Positions 1 through 9,380 are shown, numbered from the stretch's first letter. The stretch: 64,000 nt of DNA from CBIHON01 sp966211965 (GCA_966211965.1 CBIHON010000012.1:62001-126000); one strand, 5' to 3'. Numbers and translations are program-made. Notes: generated by a model not told the origin, from the letters alone.

Positions 1-449
1 AAATCAAGGAATACCTGCCGCACCGCTATCCGCTTTTATTGGTTGATCGCGTGCTGAATTGGGAGGCGGGAAAGTCCATCACCGCCATTAAAAACATCAC
101 GATCAACGAAGAAATTTTCAATGGCCATTTCCCGCACAAGCCGGTGATGCCGGGTGTACTGATGATCGAGGCAATGGCGCAAACCGCGGCCTTGCTTTCC
201 TTCCTGACGATGGGGCTGAAACCGGATGCCGACAGCGTGGTGTATTTTGCCGGTATTGACGGGGCACGGTTCAAGCGTCCGGTGGTACCGGGAGATCAAT
301 TGAAAATGGAAGTGGAAATCCTGCGCCATGCGCGCGGCATATGGAAATACAAGGCGACAGCATCGGTCGATGGCCAGCTCGCTGTTGAGGCAGAATTGAT
401 GTGCACGATGCGTAGTGCTAGCGACGCGAGCCAGCCCGCGGGGCAGTAA
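1..449 (+). CDS. fabZ: 3-hydroxyacyl-[acyl-carrier-protein] dehydratase FabZ (5' end outside window)
   Basis: FabZ dehydrates (3R)-hydroxyacyl-ACP during fatty acid elongation in the cytoplasm. The reading frame is already open at base 3, so the start lies upstream. Visible hot-dog-fold signatures are PHRYPLLLVDRV near the N-terminus and NGHFPHKPVMPG, which holds the catalytic His, followed by the EAMAQ segment with the catalytic Glu. Only a few N-terminal residues should be missing. The TAA stop overlaps the ATG of lpxA (TAATG at 447-451), so translation is probably coupled in the usual fabZ-lpxA-lpxB order. Identification is secure. Confidence 0.97.
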   Translation, partial: IKEYLPHRYPLLLVDRVLNWEAGKSITAIKNITINEEIFNGHFPHKPVMPGVLMIEAMAQTAALLSFLTMGLKPDADSVVYFAGIDGARFKRPVVPGDQLKMEVEILRHARGIWKYKATASVDGQLAVEAELMCTMRSASDASQPAGQ

Positions 450-1237
450 TGGCAAATATCCATCCTACTGCGATTGTCGATCCGAGGGCATTGCTCGATG
501 AAAGCGTCGAAGTCGGTGCCTATTCGATTATCGGGCCTGACGTCAGCATCGGGGCGCGCACCAGGATCGGTCCGCATGTCGTAATCGAGGGGCATACCTC
601 CATCGGCTGCGACAATTCGTTTTTCCAGTTTTGTTCGATCGGCGCCGCGCCGCAGGACATGAAGTACAAGGATGAGCCGACTCGCCTGATTATCGGTGAC
701 CGTAACAAGATTCGGGAATTTTGTACCTTCAACCGGGGAACAGTGCAGGATGCCGGTGTAACCAGCCTTGGCAACGATAACTGGATCATGGCTTACGTGC
801 ACCTGGCCCATGACTGCCAAGTCGGCAATAACACCATTCTTGCCAATAATGTGACGCTGGCAGGGCATGTGCATTTGGACGACTGGGTATTTCTCGGTGG
901 CTTCACGACAGTGCATCAGTTTTGCCATATCGGCGCGCATGCCATGACGGCGTTTACTTCCGCGGTGAGCCAGGACGTTCCGCCGTTTGTTACGGTTGCC
1001 GGCAATCGTGCGGTGCCTGCCGGCATCAATACCGAAGGGCTGAAACGGCGTGGTTTCTCGAGCGATCAGATCGCCGATATCCGTCGTGCTTACAAGCTGA
1101 TTTACCGGTCGGGTTTGTCGCTCGAAGAAGCGAAGCGGGCCTTGGCCAAGGAAGAAATTGCCTCTCCTGATTCCGCTACCCATCTGCGCTTGATGCATCT
1201 CTTCCTCGACAGCAGCACCCGTGGCATTGTTCGCTAG
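449..1237 (+). CDS. lpxA: Acyl-ACP--UDP-N-acetylglucosamine O-acyltransferase LpxA
   Basis: LpxA transfers the 3-hydroxyacyl chain from ACP to UDP-GlcNAc, the first step of lipid A synthesis in the cytoplasm. The 262-residue length matches the family. The N-terminal two thirds is a left-handed beta-helix of hexapeptide repeats (for example IHPTAIVDPRA, VGAYSIIGPDV, IGARTRIGPHV). The AHDC segment around residue 124 carries the catalytic His. The C-terminal helical part (RRGFSSDQI, LIYRSGLSLEEAK) is typical. It starts inside the fabZ stop and its end overlaps the lpxB start by 17 bp, so it sits in the middle of a translationally coupled operon. Confidence 0.97.
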   Translation: MANIHPTAIVDPRALLDESVEVGAYSIIGPDVSIGARTRIGPHVVIEGHTSIGCDNSFFQFCSIGAAPQDMKYKDEPTRLIIGDRNKIREFCTFNRGTVQDAGVTSLGNDNWIMAYVHLAHDCQVGNNTILANNVTLAGHVHLDDWVFLGGFTTVHQFCHIGAHAMTAFTSAVSQDVPPFVTVAGNRAVPAGINTEGLKRRGFSSDQIADIRRAYKLIYRSGLSLEEAKRALAKEEIASPDSATHLRLMHLFLDSSTRGIVR

Positions 1238-2390
1238 ACAGTCGATTGCAATGGTCGCCGGCGAAGCATCCGGCGACTTGCTGGCTGGTCGCATGTTGTC
1301 CGGCTTGCGCCCCTTGTTGCGCGATGCGCACATCCATGGCATCGGCGGGCCGAACATGGCGGCTCACGGCTTTGTCAGCGACTGGCCGATGGAAAAATTA
1401 ACGGTACGCGGTTTGTTCGAAGTGATCCCGCGCTACCGGGAGATCAAGGGTATCCAGAATGCGCTGCGCGACAAGCTGATTGCGGAGAAGCCGGCGCTGT
1501 TCATCGGTGTCGATTATCCCGGCTTCAATCTCGGTCTGGAAATGCAGTTGAGGCAGGCCGGCATTCCGACCATGCATTTCATCAGCCCGCAGATTTGGGC
1601 ATGGCGAGGCGGCCGCATCAAAAAAATCGCGAAAGCCGTATCGCACATGCTGGTGATTTTTCCCTTCGAGGAAGCGATTTACCGCAACGCGAATATCCCG
1701 GTTACCTACGTCGGCCATCCCTTGGCGGAAGTCATCCCGATGGAACCTGACGTCGCTGCGGCGCGCAAGGCGCTAGGGCTTGTCCTGGATGGCCCGGTCG
1801 TCGCAATACTTCCCGGGAGCCGGATGTCGGAATTGAAATACAACAGCGTGGCGTTTGTGCAGGCGGCCAAATTGTTGGCGCAACGCGATCCATCCTTGCG
1901 TTTCGTGGTTCCGATGGTGGGCGAACGGCAGCGGCTCTATTTCGAAGCGCTTCTCCGACAAGCCGGTTTGCAAGACGTTGCGCTGGAAATCCTCGATGGC
2001 CAATCGCATCTTGCGATTGCCGCTGCCGATGCTGTTCTGGTCGCTTCCGGTACTGCTTCACTCGAAGTAGCTTTGTACAAGAAGCCGATGGTGATCGCTT
2101 ACAAAATGATGCGTGCCACATGGGAAATCATGCGTCACATGGGCTATCAGCCATGGATCGGATTGCCCAATATCCTTGCGCGCGAATTTCTGGTTCCGGA
2201 ACTGTTGCAGGGCGCCGCAACACCGCAGGCTTTGGCCGAGGCTCTCTGGAAGCAAATGAATGATGGCAATCACCGTGATCGCTTGAAGCAGCGTTTCACC
2301 GAGATGCATCACACGCTGCTGCGCAACACCGCAAACGACAGCGCACAAGCGGTAATGAGATTGATAGAACAAGCCGGCGGTGGAGTCTGA
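1221..2390 (+). CDS. lpxB: Lipid-A-disaccharide synthase LpxB
   Basis: LpxB (glycosyltransferase family 19) joins UDP-2,3-diacylglucosamine and lipid X to form the lipid A disaccharide at the inner membrane. The 389-residue length fits. Near the N-terminus is VAGEASGDLLAGRM, a family signature. Further on are SPQIWAWRGGR, VGHPLAE and the C-terminal nucleotide-sugar region with ASGTASLEVAL. I chose the GTG at 1221, which overlaps lpxA by 17 bp. The ATG at 1251 is possible but would leave only two residues before the conserved VAGEASGD. The stop overlaps the rnhB start. Confidence 0.96.
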   Translation: MALFARQSIAMVAGEASGDLLAGRMLSGLRPLLRDAHIHGIGGPNMAAHGFVSDWPMEKLTVRGLFEVIPRYREIKGIQNALRDKLIAEKPALFIGVDYPGFNLGLEMQLRQAGIPTMHFISPQIWAWRGGRIKKIAKAVSHMLVIFPFEEAIYRNANIPVTYVGHPLAEVIPMEPDVAAARKALGLVLDGPVVAILPGSRMSELKYNSVAFVQAAKLLAQRDPSLRFVVPMVGERQRLYFEALLRQAGLQDVALEILDGQSHLAIAAADAVLVASGTASLEVALYKKPMVIAYKMMRATWEIMRHMGYQPWIGLPNILAREFLVPELLQGAATPQALAEALWKQMNDGNHRDRLKQRFTEMHHTLLRNTANDSAQAVMRLIEQAGGGV

Positions 2391-3009
2391 CGTGAGAAAA
2401 CACGATACCAACCTGTCCCTGTTCGACCATGCTGGCGAGCTGATCTGCGGCGTGGATGAGGCCGGCCGCGGACCGCTGGCCGGGCCGGTATTCGCCGCCG
2501 CGGTCATTCTCGACCCGGCTCGGCCGATAGCGGGATTGCGCGACTCGAAAAAGCTGAGCGAGGCGCGGCGCGACGCTCTCGCAATCCAGATCAAAGCCGA
2601 TGCGTTGGCTTGGGCGATCGCACAGTGTTCGGAGGCCGAAATCGATACGCTCAATATTCTGCAGGCAAGCATGCTGGCCATGCGGCGCGCGGTGGAAGGG
2701 TTGAAAGTCTTGCCGACGCTTGCCCTGATCGACGGCAATCGCTGTCCGGTGATGGCTATTCGATCGGAGGCAATCGTGCGTGGCGACGACAAGATTCCGG
2801 CAATTTCAGCAGCGTCGATTCTGGCTAAAACAGCACGCGATGCGGCGCTGCTCAAGCTGCATGAGCAGTATCCGGATTATGCTTTCGACCAGCACAAGGG
2901 GTACCCGACCGCCTTGCACATGGAGCGCTTGCGCGCATTCGGCGTTTCACCTGTGCATCGTAAATCCTATGCGCCGGTGCGCGAACTGCTGGACATGAAC
3001 CGCACATGA
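2380..3009 (+). CDS. rnhB: Ribonuclease HII
   Basis: RNase HII cleaves the RNA strand of RNA-DNA hybrids and starts removal of single ribonucleotides from DNA. At 209 residues it is the normal length. The motif GVDEAGRGPLAGPV carries the conserved Asp-Glu pair. Later DGNRCPV and ISAASILAKTARD are also family hallmarks. The start is the GTG at 2380 or the GTG at 2392; the first overlaps the lpxB stop. Coupling of rnhB to lpxB is common in proteobacteria. Its stop overlaps the ATG of the downstream methyltransferase by 4 bp. Confidence 0.96.
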   Translation: MESDVRKHDTNLSLFDHAGELICGVDEAGRGPLAGPVFAAAVILDPARPIAGLRDSKKLSEARRDALAIQIKADALAWAIAQCSEAEIDTLNILQASMLAMRRAVEGLKVLPTLALIDGNRCPVMAIRSEAIVRGDDKIPAISAASILAKTARDAALLKLHEQYPDYAFDQHKGYPTALHMERLRAFGVSPVHRKSYAPVRELLDMNRT

Positions 3010-3797
3010 AATTGATTTCTTCGCGCGAGAATGCGCTTTACAAAGAACTGAAGCATCTTGCCGCCAGTTCTCAGGCGCGTCGCAGGGCTGGTAGAACCCT
3101 GTTGGACGGCGTTCATTTATGTGAAGCTTACATCCAGCATCTAGGCTGTCCGCCGCTATGTGTGGTCAGTGAAAGCTTTCAGGGGCACGCGGAAGTAGCG
3201 GCCATCACGGCGCGCTGTGCTACAGGCAAAACGCAGTGCATCGTTTTGCCGGACGCGCTGTACCATGCGCTAAGTCAGGTCGAACATGGAGTCGGCTTGT
3301 TGTTCGTGATCGACACTCCGCAAGCGGCCGTTCCACGGACTTTGTCAGGTTCCGCAGTGCTGCTCGATAATCTGCAGGATCCCGGCAATCTCGGTTCGAT
3401 TCTGCGCAGCGCCGCTGCTTCCGGCATTGAATCGGTATTTTGCAGTCCCGGGACGGCGTTTGCCTGGTCGCCCAAAGTCCTGCGCGCCGGTATGGGGGCG
3501 CACTTTTTGCTGAAGATATTTGAAAATGTCGATTTGCTGCATTTGGCGAAGTCGTCTTCGGTGCCGGTGTTGGCTACCAGTTCGCATGCTGAGCATCAAG
3601 TGTACGATTTGGACCTAAGCCAACCCGTGGCATGGTTATTTGGGCACGAAGGGCAGGGCATTTCCGAAGAGTTGCTGGCGCTGGCAACGGATCGCGTGGC
3701 GATCCCGCATATGGGCGCCATGGAGTCGCTGAATGTGGCGGCTAGTGCAGCCGTGTGCTTTTTTGAGCAGGTTAGGCAAAAGACCGTTAAGGCTTAA
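3006..3797 (+). CDS. SpoU/TrmH-family RNA 2'-O-methyltransferase
   Basis: This is an S-adenosylmethionine-dependent ribose methyltransferase of the SPOUT class. All three knot motifs are visible: LDNLQDPGNLGSILRSAAAS (motif 1, with the conserved Asn and Arg), GHEGQGIS (motif 2) and IPHMGAMESLNVAASAAV (motif 3). The N-terminal approximately 90 residues (SRENALYKELKHLA) form the substrate-binding domain seen in RlmB-like members. It is the last gene of the fabZ operon, overlapping rnhB by 4 bp. The exact target (23S rRNA or tRNA) cannot be read from the sequence, so no symbol is given. Confidence 0.93.
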   Translation: MKLISSRENALYKELKHLAASSQARRRAGRTLLDGVHLCEAYIQHLGCPPLCVVSESFQGHAEVAAITARCATGKTQCIVLPDALYHALSQVEHGVGLLFVIDTPQAAVPRTLSGSAVLLDNLQDPGNLGSILRSAAASGIESVFCSPGTAFAWSPKVLRAGMGAHFLLKIFENVDLLHLAKSSSVPVLATSSHAEHQVYDLDLSQPVAWLFGHEGQGISEELLALATDRVAIPHMGAMESLNVAASAAVCFFEQVRQKTVKA

Positions 3798-4156
3798 TCT
3801 TGGTTGACCGGCGTAAATTCTTCGCATCGGACATATACAAGCCCGGGCTCCAGACAACGTTGATCCTCTTCCGGCTGGATCGCGCTATTGGGGGAGTAAA
3901 TGTGGTCAAATTGATATTTTTCCCCGGAAATCACGACGTAGCGGTAAATTTGGGAGCCCATATAATTCCCGATTGCATCCATCACTTGCTCGGGCTTGTC
4001 GTAACTGAAACGCTTTGAGACAGAAGTTATACGCCGTTGCGAATTGAAACCGAGCGCTTCAATGGCATCTTCGACGTTGCCCAGCTCATCCTTCATTATC
4101 CAGAAAAAGAATATCAGAGCCGCCCAAAGAAGCAGTTCTATCGCAATAAGGTCCAT
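3794..4156 (-). CDS. Small membrane-anchored protein of unknown function
   Basis: A 120-residue protein with one N-terminal membrane segment (IAIELLLWAALIFFFWIM, residues 4-21) followed by a soluble, mixed-charge domain of about 95 residues. I do not recognise the family. The gene converges on the methyltransferase, overlapping its 3' end by 4 bp. Composition is like that of its neighbours, and no catalytic motif is evident. It could be a lineage-specific inner membrane protein. Confidence is moderate because it rests on ORF length and a convincing membrane anchor only. Confidence 0.7.
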   Translation of the reverse strand: MDLIAIELLLWAALIFFFWIMKDELGNVEDAIEALGFNSQRRITSVSKRFSYDKPEQVMDAIGNYMGSQIYRYVVISGEKYQFDHIYSPNSAIQPEEDQRCLEPGLVYVRCEEFTPVNQD

Positions 4157-4266
4157 CCCAATCCTCTTTTCGTAAATACTTTTCTTTATAACGGATTTGT
4201 AAGGAGCTTGTAAGTATTTTCTGGATTATTCCGGGGTATTTCTTCAACGGGATTTTATTGCATTAA

Positions 4267-4312
4267 TATAAAAGAAGAGCTGGCATCTCTACAGGCCGAC
4301 TCTTCTTTTATA
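4267..4312 (-). terminator. AT-rich hairpin, probable terminator of ppsR
   Basis: A perfect 13-bp inverted repeat (arms 4267-4279 and 4300-4312, 20-nt loop) lies just beyond the ppsR stop. The stem is A/T-rich and lacks a clean U-tract on the minus strand, so its efficiency is uncertain. Confidence 0.5.
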
Positions 4313-4354
4313 GCTATTTATAACTATTGAAATAAGCGCAAAGCCCGAAATTAA

Positions 4355-5203
4355 TCAATAGGCACGCTTATCCGATTTAATTTCCTGCAGGATCATTGTT
4401 GCGATTTCTTCAATTGACTTCGCGGTGGAGGACATCCAGCGTATTCCTTCGCGCCGCATCATTTTTTCCGCCTCATTGACCTCGTAGCGACAGTTTTCCA
4501 GGGAGGCGTACTTACTGCCCGGCCGTCGCTCGTTTCGCACCTCCGACAGCCGATCAGGCGTGATCGAGAGCCCAAAAATCTTGGGCTTGTATGGCTGCAA
4601 GCCACTGGGCAGTTTTTCGCGTTCAAAATCGTCCGGAATCAAGGGGTAGTTTGCTGCCTTGATGCCATATTGCATGGCCAGATACAGGCTGGTCGGTGTC
4701 TTGCCGCAACGCGATACGCCGACCAGAATGACATCGGCGGTCGAAAGATTCTTGTTGGATTGACCATCGTCGTGAGCCAGCGAGAAATTGATCGCTTCGA
4801 TCCGGTTCTTATATTCGTCCGAATCGGAAATGTTATGGCTGCGGCCGATGGTATGTGTCGATTTCACGCCGAATTCCTGCTCCAGCGGCTCGACGAAAGT
4901 CTGTATCAGGTCCATGTGCATGCCCTTGGACTGCCGCACCACGGTCGACAAGTCGGATTTGACGAGAGTTGAAAACACGATCGGCCGTTTGCCGTCGCTT
5001 TGGTAAGCCTCGTTGATTCGCCGCACCGCCTCGTAAGCCTTGTCCAGCGTATCGATAAAAGGAAGTCGGACTTGTTTGAAGCGCAAGTCGAATTGCGTCA
5101 AGACCGAGTGGCCGAAGGTTTCGGCCGTGATGCCGGTGCCGTCCGAAACGAAGAAGACCGTGCGGTCGATAGGCGGAAAATGCGGTTGAACGGAAATCGA
5201 CAT
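4355..5203 (-). CDS. ppsR: PEP synthase regulatory protein PpsR (bifunctional kinase/pyrophosphorylase)
   Basis: PpsR (DUF299 family) inactivates PEP synthase by ADP-dependent phosphorylation of an active-site Thr and reactivates it by Pi-dependent dephosphorylation. The 282-residue length is typical. Near the N-terminus is FFVSDGTGITAETFGHSVL. The P-loop-like segment VGVSRCGKTPTSLYLAMQYG lies around residues 162-181, followed by KAANYPLIPDD. The gene is divergently paired with ppsA, its substrate, across 173 bp, which supports the assignment. Confidence 0.95.
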   Translation of the reverse strand: MSISVQPHFPPIDRTVFFVSDGTGITAETFGHSVLTQFDLRFKQVRLPFIDTLDKAYEAVRRINEAYQSDGKRPIVFSTLVKSDLSTVVRQSKGMHMDLIQTFVEPLEQEFGVKSTHTIGRSHNISDSDEYKNRIEAINFSLAHDDGQSNKNLSTADVILVGVSRCGKTPTSLYLAMQYGIKAANYPLIPDDFEREKLPSGLQPYKPKIFGLSITPDRLSEVRNERRPGSKYASLENCRYEVNEAEKMMRREGIRWMSSTAKSIEEIATMILQEIKSDKRAY

Positions 5204-5376
5204 GGTGTAATGGATGAAAAAAAGTCACTAAAAAGTCAGGTCCCTGTTGGGTAATATGAGTTGCGCCATGTAAAATAAGCGCTAACGAATCAACCAGCTT
5301 GCTCCTTAGAATAACAAAAACATCCGGTCGGCGAAGGCAAACGTGAAAATTTCCCATCATCAAAATAGAGGTAGTT
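5204..5376. promoter_or_regulatory. Divergent ppsR/ppsA promoter region
   Basis: This 173-bp gap separates two divergent genes and must carry promoters for both. A GAGG ribosome-binding site lies about 8 bp before the ppsA ATG. I could not pick convincing -35/-10 pairs by eye. Confidence 0.4.
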
Positions 5377-7815
5377 ATGTCCAACGCTGTACAAACAGGG
5401 GCAAATGCCGCCCCAGTGTCGGGGGCCGCATACGTAGTCTCCTTTGAAAATTTGCGGATGACGGATGTTGATTCCGTCGGCGGAAAAAATGCATCGCTCG
5501 GTGAAATGATCAGTCAGTTGGCTGATGCCGGCGTGCGCGTGCCCGGCGGTTTCGCGACCACGGCACAGGCTTTCCGGGATTTTCTGACGCATAGCATCGA
5601 TGGCGGCCCTACGCTGGAAACGCGTATCGCCGAACGCTTGGTTTCGCTGAATATCGATGACGTCCGGGCTTTGGCGCAAGCCGGCGCCGAGATTCGCCAG
5701 TGGATTTTAGACACGCCATTCCAGCCGCGTCTTCAAGAGGAAATTACCGAGTTTTATCAGAAACTTGTCGCTGGGTCCTCAAGCGAAGTATCGTTTGCGG
5801 TGCGCTCCTCCGCTACTGCTGAAGACTTGCCCGATGCGTCTTTTGCCGGTCAGCAGGAGACTTTCCTGAACGTGGTCGGAATCGACAACGTGCTCGAAGC
5901 GATGAAGCATGTGTTTGCCTCGTTGTACAACGATCGTGCGATTTCCTATCGAGTGCACAAAGGCTTTACCCATTCCGAGGTCGCTTTATCGGCCGGCGTA
6001 CAACGCATGGTGCGTTCGGACTTGGGGGCGGCCGGCGTGATGTTCACACTCGATACCGAATCCGGTTTCAAGGATGTCGTTTTCATCACGTCCAGCTACG
6101 GCTTGGGTGAGACCGTGGTGCAGGGGGCCGTCAATCCCGACGAATTCTATGTCCACAAGCCGATGCTGGAGCAAGGCAAATTGCCTATCATTCGCCGCAA
6201 TATCGGCTCGAAACTGATCAAGATGGAATTCACCGGCGAAGCCAAGGCTGGCCGTTCAGTCAAGACTGTCGATGTGCCGATCGAACTGCGCAATCGCTAT
6301 TCGCTGGATGATGCAGAAATCGTCGAACTTGCCAAATATGCGACCATCATCGAAAAACATTATGCGCGTCCGATGGATATCGAATGGGGCAAGGATGGCC
6401 GCGACGGCAAATTGTATATTCTGCAGGCCCGTCCTGAAACGGTGAAATCGCAACATGCGGCGGCAGATGCGCAGCAACGCTACAAGCTTAAGGGTAGCGG
6501 TACGGTATTGGCGGCAGGGCGTGCGATCGGCCAAAAAATCGGCGCCGGCCCGGTGCGCGTGATCCAGGATCCGGCGGAGATGGAGCGTGTCCAGCCAGGC
6601 GACGTGCTGGTGGCCGATATGACCGACCCCAATTGGGAGCCGGTCATGAAGCGCGCAGCGGCAATCGTGACCAATCGCGGCGGCCGCACTTGCCACGCCG
6701 CGATTATCGCGCGTGAACTGGGCGTGCCGGCCGTAGTCGGCTGCGGTGATGCAACCGACGTGCTCAAGGACGGTACCCTTGTCACCGTTTCCTGCGCCGA
6801 AGGTGATGAAGGCAAAATCTATGACGGATTGCTGGAGACCGAAGTAACGGAAGTTTCGCGCGGCGAACTGCCCAAGCTGCCGCTCAAGATCATGATGAAC
6901 GTCGGCAATCCGCAATTGGCCTTTGATTTCCAGGCAATCCCGAATGGGGGTGTCGGTTTGGCGCGCCTGGAATTCATCATCAACAACAATATCGGCGTCC
7001 ATCCAAAAGCGATTCTCGAATACCCCAATATCGATGCCGACCTCAAGAAGGCGGTCGAATCGGTGGCGCGCGGCCACGCGTCGCCCAAGGCATTCTATGT
7101 AGACAAACTCGCTGAAGGGATAGCCACCATCGCGGCGGCATTCTGGCCGAAGCCCGTCATCGTGCGCTTGTCGGACTTCAAGTCGAACGAGTATAAAAAG
7201 CTGATCGGCGGCTCACGCTACGAACCGGATGAGGAAAACCCGATGCTCGGTTTCCGTGGCGCGGCACGCTATCTGGCCCCGGATTTTGCCGAGTCTTTCG
7301 AAATGGAATGCCTGGCGATGAGGCGGGTACGCAACGACATGGGGCTCACCAATGTCGAAATCATGGTGCCGTTTGTACGTACCCTGGGCCAGGCGGAAAA
7401 AGTCGTCAATCTGCTCGGCAAGAACGGCCTGAAGCGCGGGGAAAATGGCCTGCGCCTGATCATGATGTGCGAGGTTCCTTCGAACGCGATCCTGGCGGAG
7501 CAATTCCTCGAATATTTCGACGGTTTCTCGATCGGGTCCAACGATTTGACGCAGCTCACACTCGGCCTTGATCGCGATTCCGGAATGGAATTGCTGGCGG
7601 CCGATTTCGACGAGCGCGATCCGGCGGTGCGAGCGTTGTTGTCTAAAGCGATTGCTGCTTGCCGGGCGCAGGGTAAGTACATCGGGATTTGTGGCCAGGG
7701 GCCGTCTGATCATCCCGATTTTGCCGAGTGGCTGATGAAAGAAGGAATTGCATCGATTTCGCTGAATCCTGACTCGGTGATCGATACCTGGCAAAAGTTG
7801 GCCGCGGTGAAATAG
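5377..7815 (+). CDS. ppsA: Phosphoenolpyruvate synthase
   Basis: PpsA converts pyruvate, ATP and water to PEP, AMP and Pi, feeding gluconeogenesis. The 812 residues show the three expected parts: an N-terminal ATP-grasp nucleotide domain (VGGKNASLGEMI, VRSSATAEDLPDASFAGQQE), a central phosphohistidine domain (NRGGRTCHAAIIARELG, with the phosphorylated His at about residue 440 beside the regulatory Thr phosphorylated by PpsR), and a C-terminal PEP/pyruvate barrel ending with the GICGQGPSDHPDF active-site Cys segment. It is preceded by a good ribosome-binding site and followed by a strong terminator, so it is probably monocistronic. Confidence 0.97.
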   Translation: MSNAVQTGANAAPVSGAAYVVSFENLRMTDVDSVGGKNASLGEMISQLADAGVRVPGGFATTAQAFRDFLTHSIDGGPTLETRIAERLVSLNIDDVRALAQAGAEIRQWILDTPFQPRLQEEITEFYQKLVAGSSSEVSFAVRSSATAEDLPDASFAGQQETFLNVVGIDNVLEAMKHVFASLYNDRAISYRVHKGFTHSEVALSAGVQRMVRSDLGAAGVMFTLDTESGFKDVVFITSSYGLGETVVQGAVNPDEFYVHKPMLEQGKLPIIRRNIGSKLIKMEFTGEAKAGRSVKTVDVPIELRNRYSLDDAEIVELAKYATIIEKHYARPMDIEWGKDGRDGKLYILQARPETVKSQHAAADAQQRYKLKGSGTVLAAGRAIGQKIGAGPVRVIQDPAEMERVQPGDVLVADMTDPNWEPVMKRAAAIVTNRGGRTCHAAIIARELGVPAVVGCGDATDVLKDGTLVTVSCAEGDEGKIYDGLLETEVTEVSRGELPKLPLKIMMNVGNPQLAFDFQAIPNGGVGLARLEFIINNNIGVHPKAILEYPNIDADLKKAVESVARGHASPKAFYVDKLAEGIATIAAAFWPKPVIVRLSDFKSNEYKKLIGGSRYEPDEENPMLGFRGAARYLAPDFAESFEMECLAMRRVRNDMGLTNVEIMVPFVRTLGQAEKVVNLLGKNGLKRGENGLRLIMMCEVPSNAILAEQFLEYFDGFSIGSNDLTQLTLGLDRDSGMELLAADFDERDPAVRALLSKAIAACRAQGKYIGICGQGPSDHPDFAEWLMKEGIASISLNPDSVIDTWQKLAAVK

Positions 7816-7819
7816 TGGT

Positions 7820-7857
7820 AAAAGCCCTCGCCGGCAATTCGCTTGCGAGGGCTTTTT
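7820..7857 (+). terminator. Rho-independent terminator of ppsA
   Basis: Arms 7820-7830 and 7846-7856 form a perfect 11-bp stem (AAAAGCCCTCG and its complement) with a 15-nt loop and a following T-run. It lies 4 bp after the ppsA stop. Confidence 0.85.
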
Positions 7858-7888
7858 CATTTCCAATGAGCAGCGATAAGGGCGGCAG

Positions 7889-8335
7889 ATGACTGACTGG
7901 ATCATATGGTTTGTAGCGGCTGGTGTTGTCCTTATACTTGAGATTTTCAGCGGCACATTCTATCTGCTGATGATTGCGGTCGGACTTGCCGCGGGCGGAC
8001 TAGGTGCTTTGCTCGGTTTTTCTGATGCGACTCAATACATCATTGCCGCCGTGGTCGGCAGCGTTGCGACGTATGCTTTGCGCCGCAGTAAATTTGGGAA
8101 ACATCAGAAAAGCGATGCGACCCGTGATCCGAACGTCAACCTGGATATTGGTCAAACACTGACCATCAAGGAATGGAAAACCGAGGGCGGACATTGCAGC
8201 GCACGGGTCATGTATCGCGGTGCGATGTGGGATGTCGATCTTTTGCCCGGCGCGACCGTGCAGGCGGGGGTGTTTACAATTCGTGAAATACGCGGCAACC
8301 GTCTGATTGTGACAAATTCTCCGAGCAGCAACTGA
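7889..8335 (+). CDS. NfeD-like membrane protein
   Basis: A 148-residue protein with two or three N-terminal membrane helices (IIWFVAAGVVLILEIFSG, FYLLMIAVGLAAGGLGALLG, YIIAAVVGSVATYAL) and a C-terminal OB-fold domain (residues about 85-145, with IGQTLTIKEW and YRGAMWDVDL). This is the short NfeD1b/YbbK-partner architecture. It sits 19 bp before an SPFH gene. The NfeD-SPFH pair is a conserved operon linked to membrane microdomain organisation and quality control. The role is inferred from family and context. Confidence 0.88.
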   Translation: MTDWIIWFVAAGVVLILEIFSGTFYLLMIAVGLAAGGLGALLGFSDATQYIIAAVVGSVATYALRRSKFGKHQKSDATRDPNVNLDIGQTLTIKEWKTEGGHCSARVMYRGAMWDVDLLPGATVQAGVFTIREIRGNRLIVTNSPSSN

Positions 8336-8354
8336 TGATAAAAGAGGAAACATC

Positions 8355-9281
8355 ATGCCATTCAGCTTTGGAAGTTTTGCGTTTATTCTTTTTCTGCTTG
8401 CGATCGTCTTCGTGGTCAAGACCATCAATGTCGTGCCGCAGCAGCATGCCTGGGTGGTCGAGCGCCTGGGCAAATATCACGCGACCCTGCCGCCCGGTTT
8501 GAACATCGTGCTGCCGTTCATCGATCGCATCGCCTATAAGCACGTATTGAAGGAAATCCCGCTCGATGTGCCGCCACAGGTATGCATCACCAAAGACAAT
8601 ACGCAACTGCAGGTAGACGGCATCCTGTACTTCCAGGTGACAGATCCGATGCGTGCGTCCTACGGCTCATCGAATTACATTGCTGCGATCACTCAACTGG
8701 CGCAAACCACGCTGCGCTCCGTGATCGGGAAAATGGAACTCGACAAGACCTTCGAAGAACGTGAGCACATCAACACCGCGATCGTCAACGCAATCGACGA
8801 ATCGGCCGCCAACTGGGGGGTGAAAGTGCTGCGGTACGAAATCAAGGACCTGACGCCACCCAAGGAAATCCTGCATGCGATGCAGGCACAAATTACCGCA
8901 GAGCGTGAGAAGCGCGCCTTGATCGCTGCGTCGGAAGGGCGCAAGCAGGAACAGATCAATATTGCTACCGGTGAGCGTGAAGCCGCAATTGCGAAATCGG
9001 AAGGCGAGAAACAAGCGTCGATCAATCGTGCGCAAGGCCAAGCCGCGGCGATTCTGGAGATTGCCGAAGCCAGCGCCGAAGCCTTGCGTAAAACCGCGTC
9101 GGCAATCCGCGAACCAGGTGGTTCGGATGCGGTCAACCTAAAGGTGGCGGAGCAGTATGTGAATGCATTCTCTCAACTTGCACGCACCAATAATTCAATC
9201 ATCGTTCCAGCCAATCTGAGCGACATCAGCGGTTTGATCGCCAGCGCGATGCAGGTCGTGAAGGCGCAGAACAAGGGTTAG
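8355..9281 (+). CDS. SPFH/band 7 membrane protein, QmcA-like
   Basis: A stomatin-type protein of 308 residues: one N-terminal hydrophobic anchor (FAFILFLLAIVFVVKTI), an SPFH domain from about residue 25 (VPQQHAWVVERLGKYHATLP, IPLDVPPQVCITKDN), then a long coiled coil rich in Ala, Glu and Lys (EREKRALIAASEGRKQE, INRAQGQAAAILEIAEA), and a short tail. It likely forms oligomeric membrane scaffolds with the preceding NfeD protein, as E. coli QmcA does with YbbK. A GAGG-like ribosome-binding site precedes the ATG. It ends before a shared bidirectional hairpin. Confidence 0.92.
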   Translation: MPFSFGSFAFILFLLAIVFVVKTINVVPQQHAWVVERLGKYHATLPPGLNIVLPFIDRIAYKHVLKEIPLDVPPQVCITKDNTQLQVDGILYFQVTDPMRASYGSSNYIAAITQLAQTTLRSVIGKMELDKTFEEREHINTAIVNAIDESAANWGVKVLRYEIKDLTPPKEILHAMQAQITAEREKRALIAASEGRKQEQINIATGEREAAIAKSEGEKQASINRAQGQAAAILEIAEASAEALRKTASAIREPGGSDAVNLKVAEQYVNAFSQLARTNNSIIVPANLSDISGLIASAMQVVKAQNKG

Positions 9282-9380
9282 AGACAATAGCCAGAGCGCT
9301 TAATGGGGATGGTGAAGCGTGACTATTGACTGACCATTATCAGGGCGCTATCGCCCATATGACTTGCCCAAACAATTTAC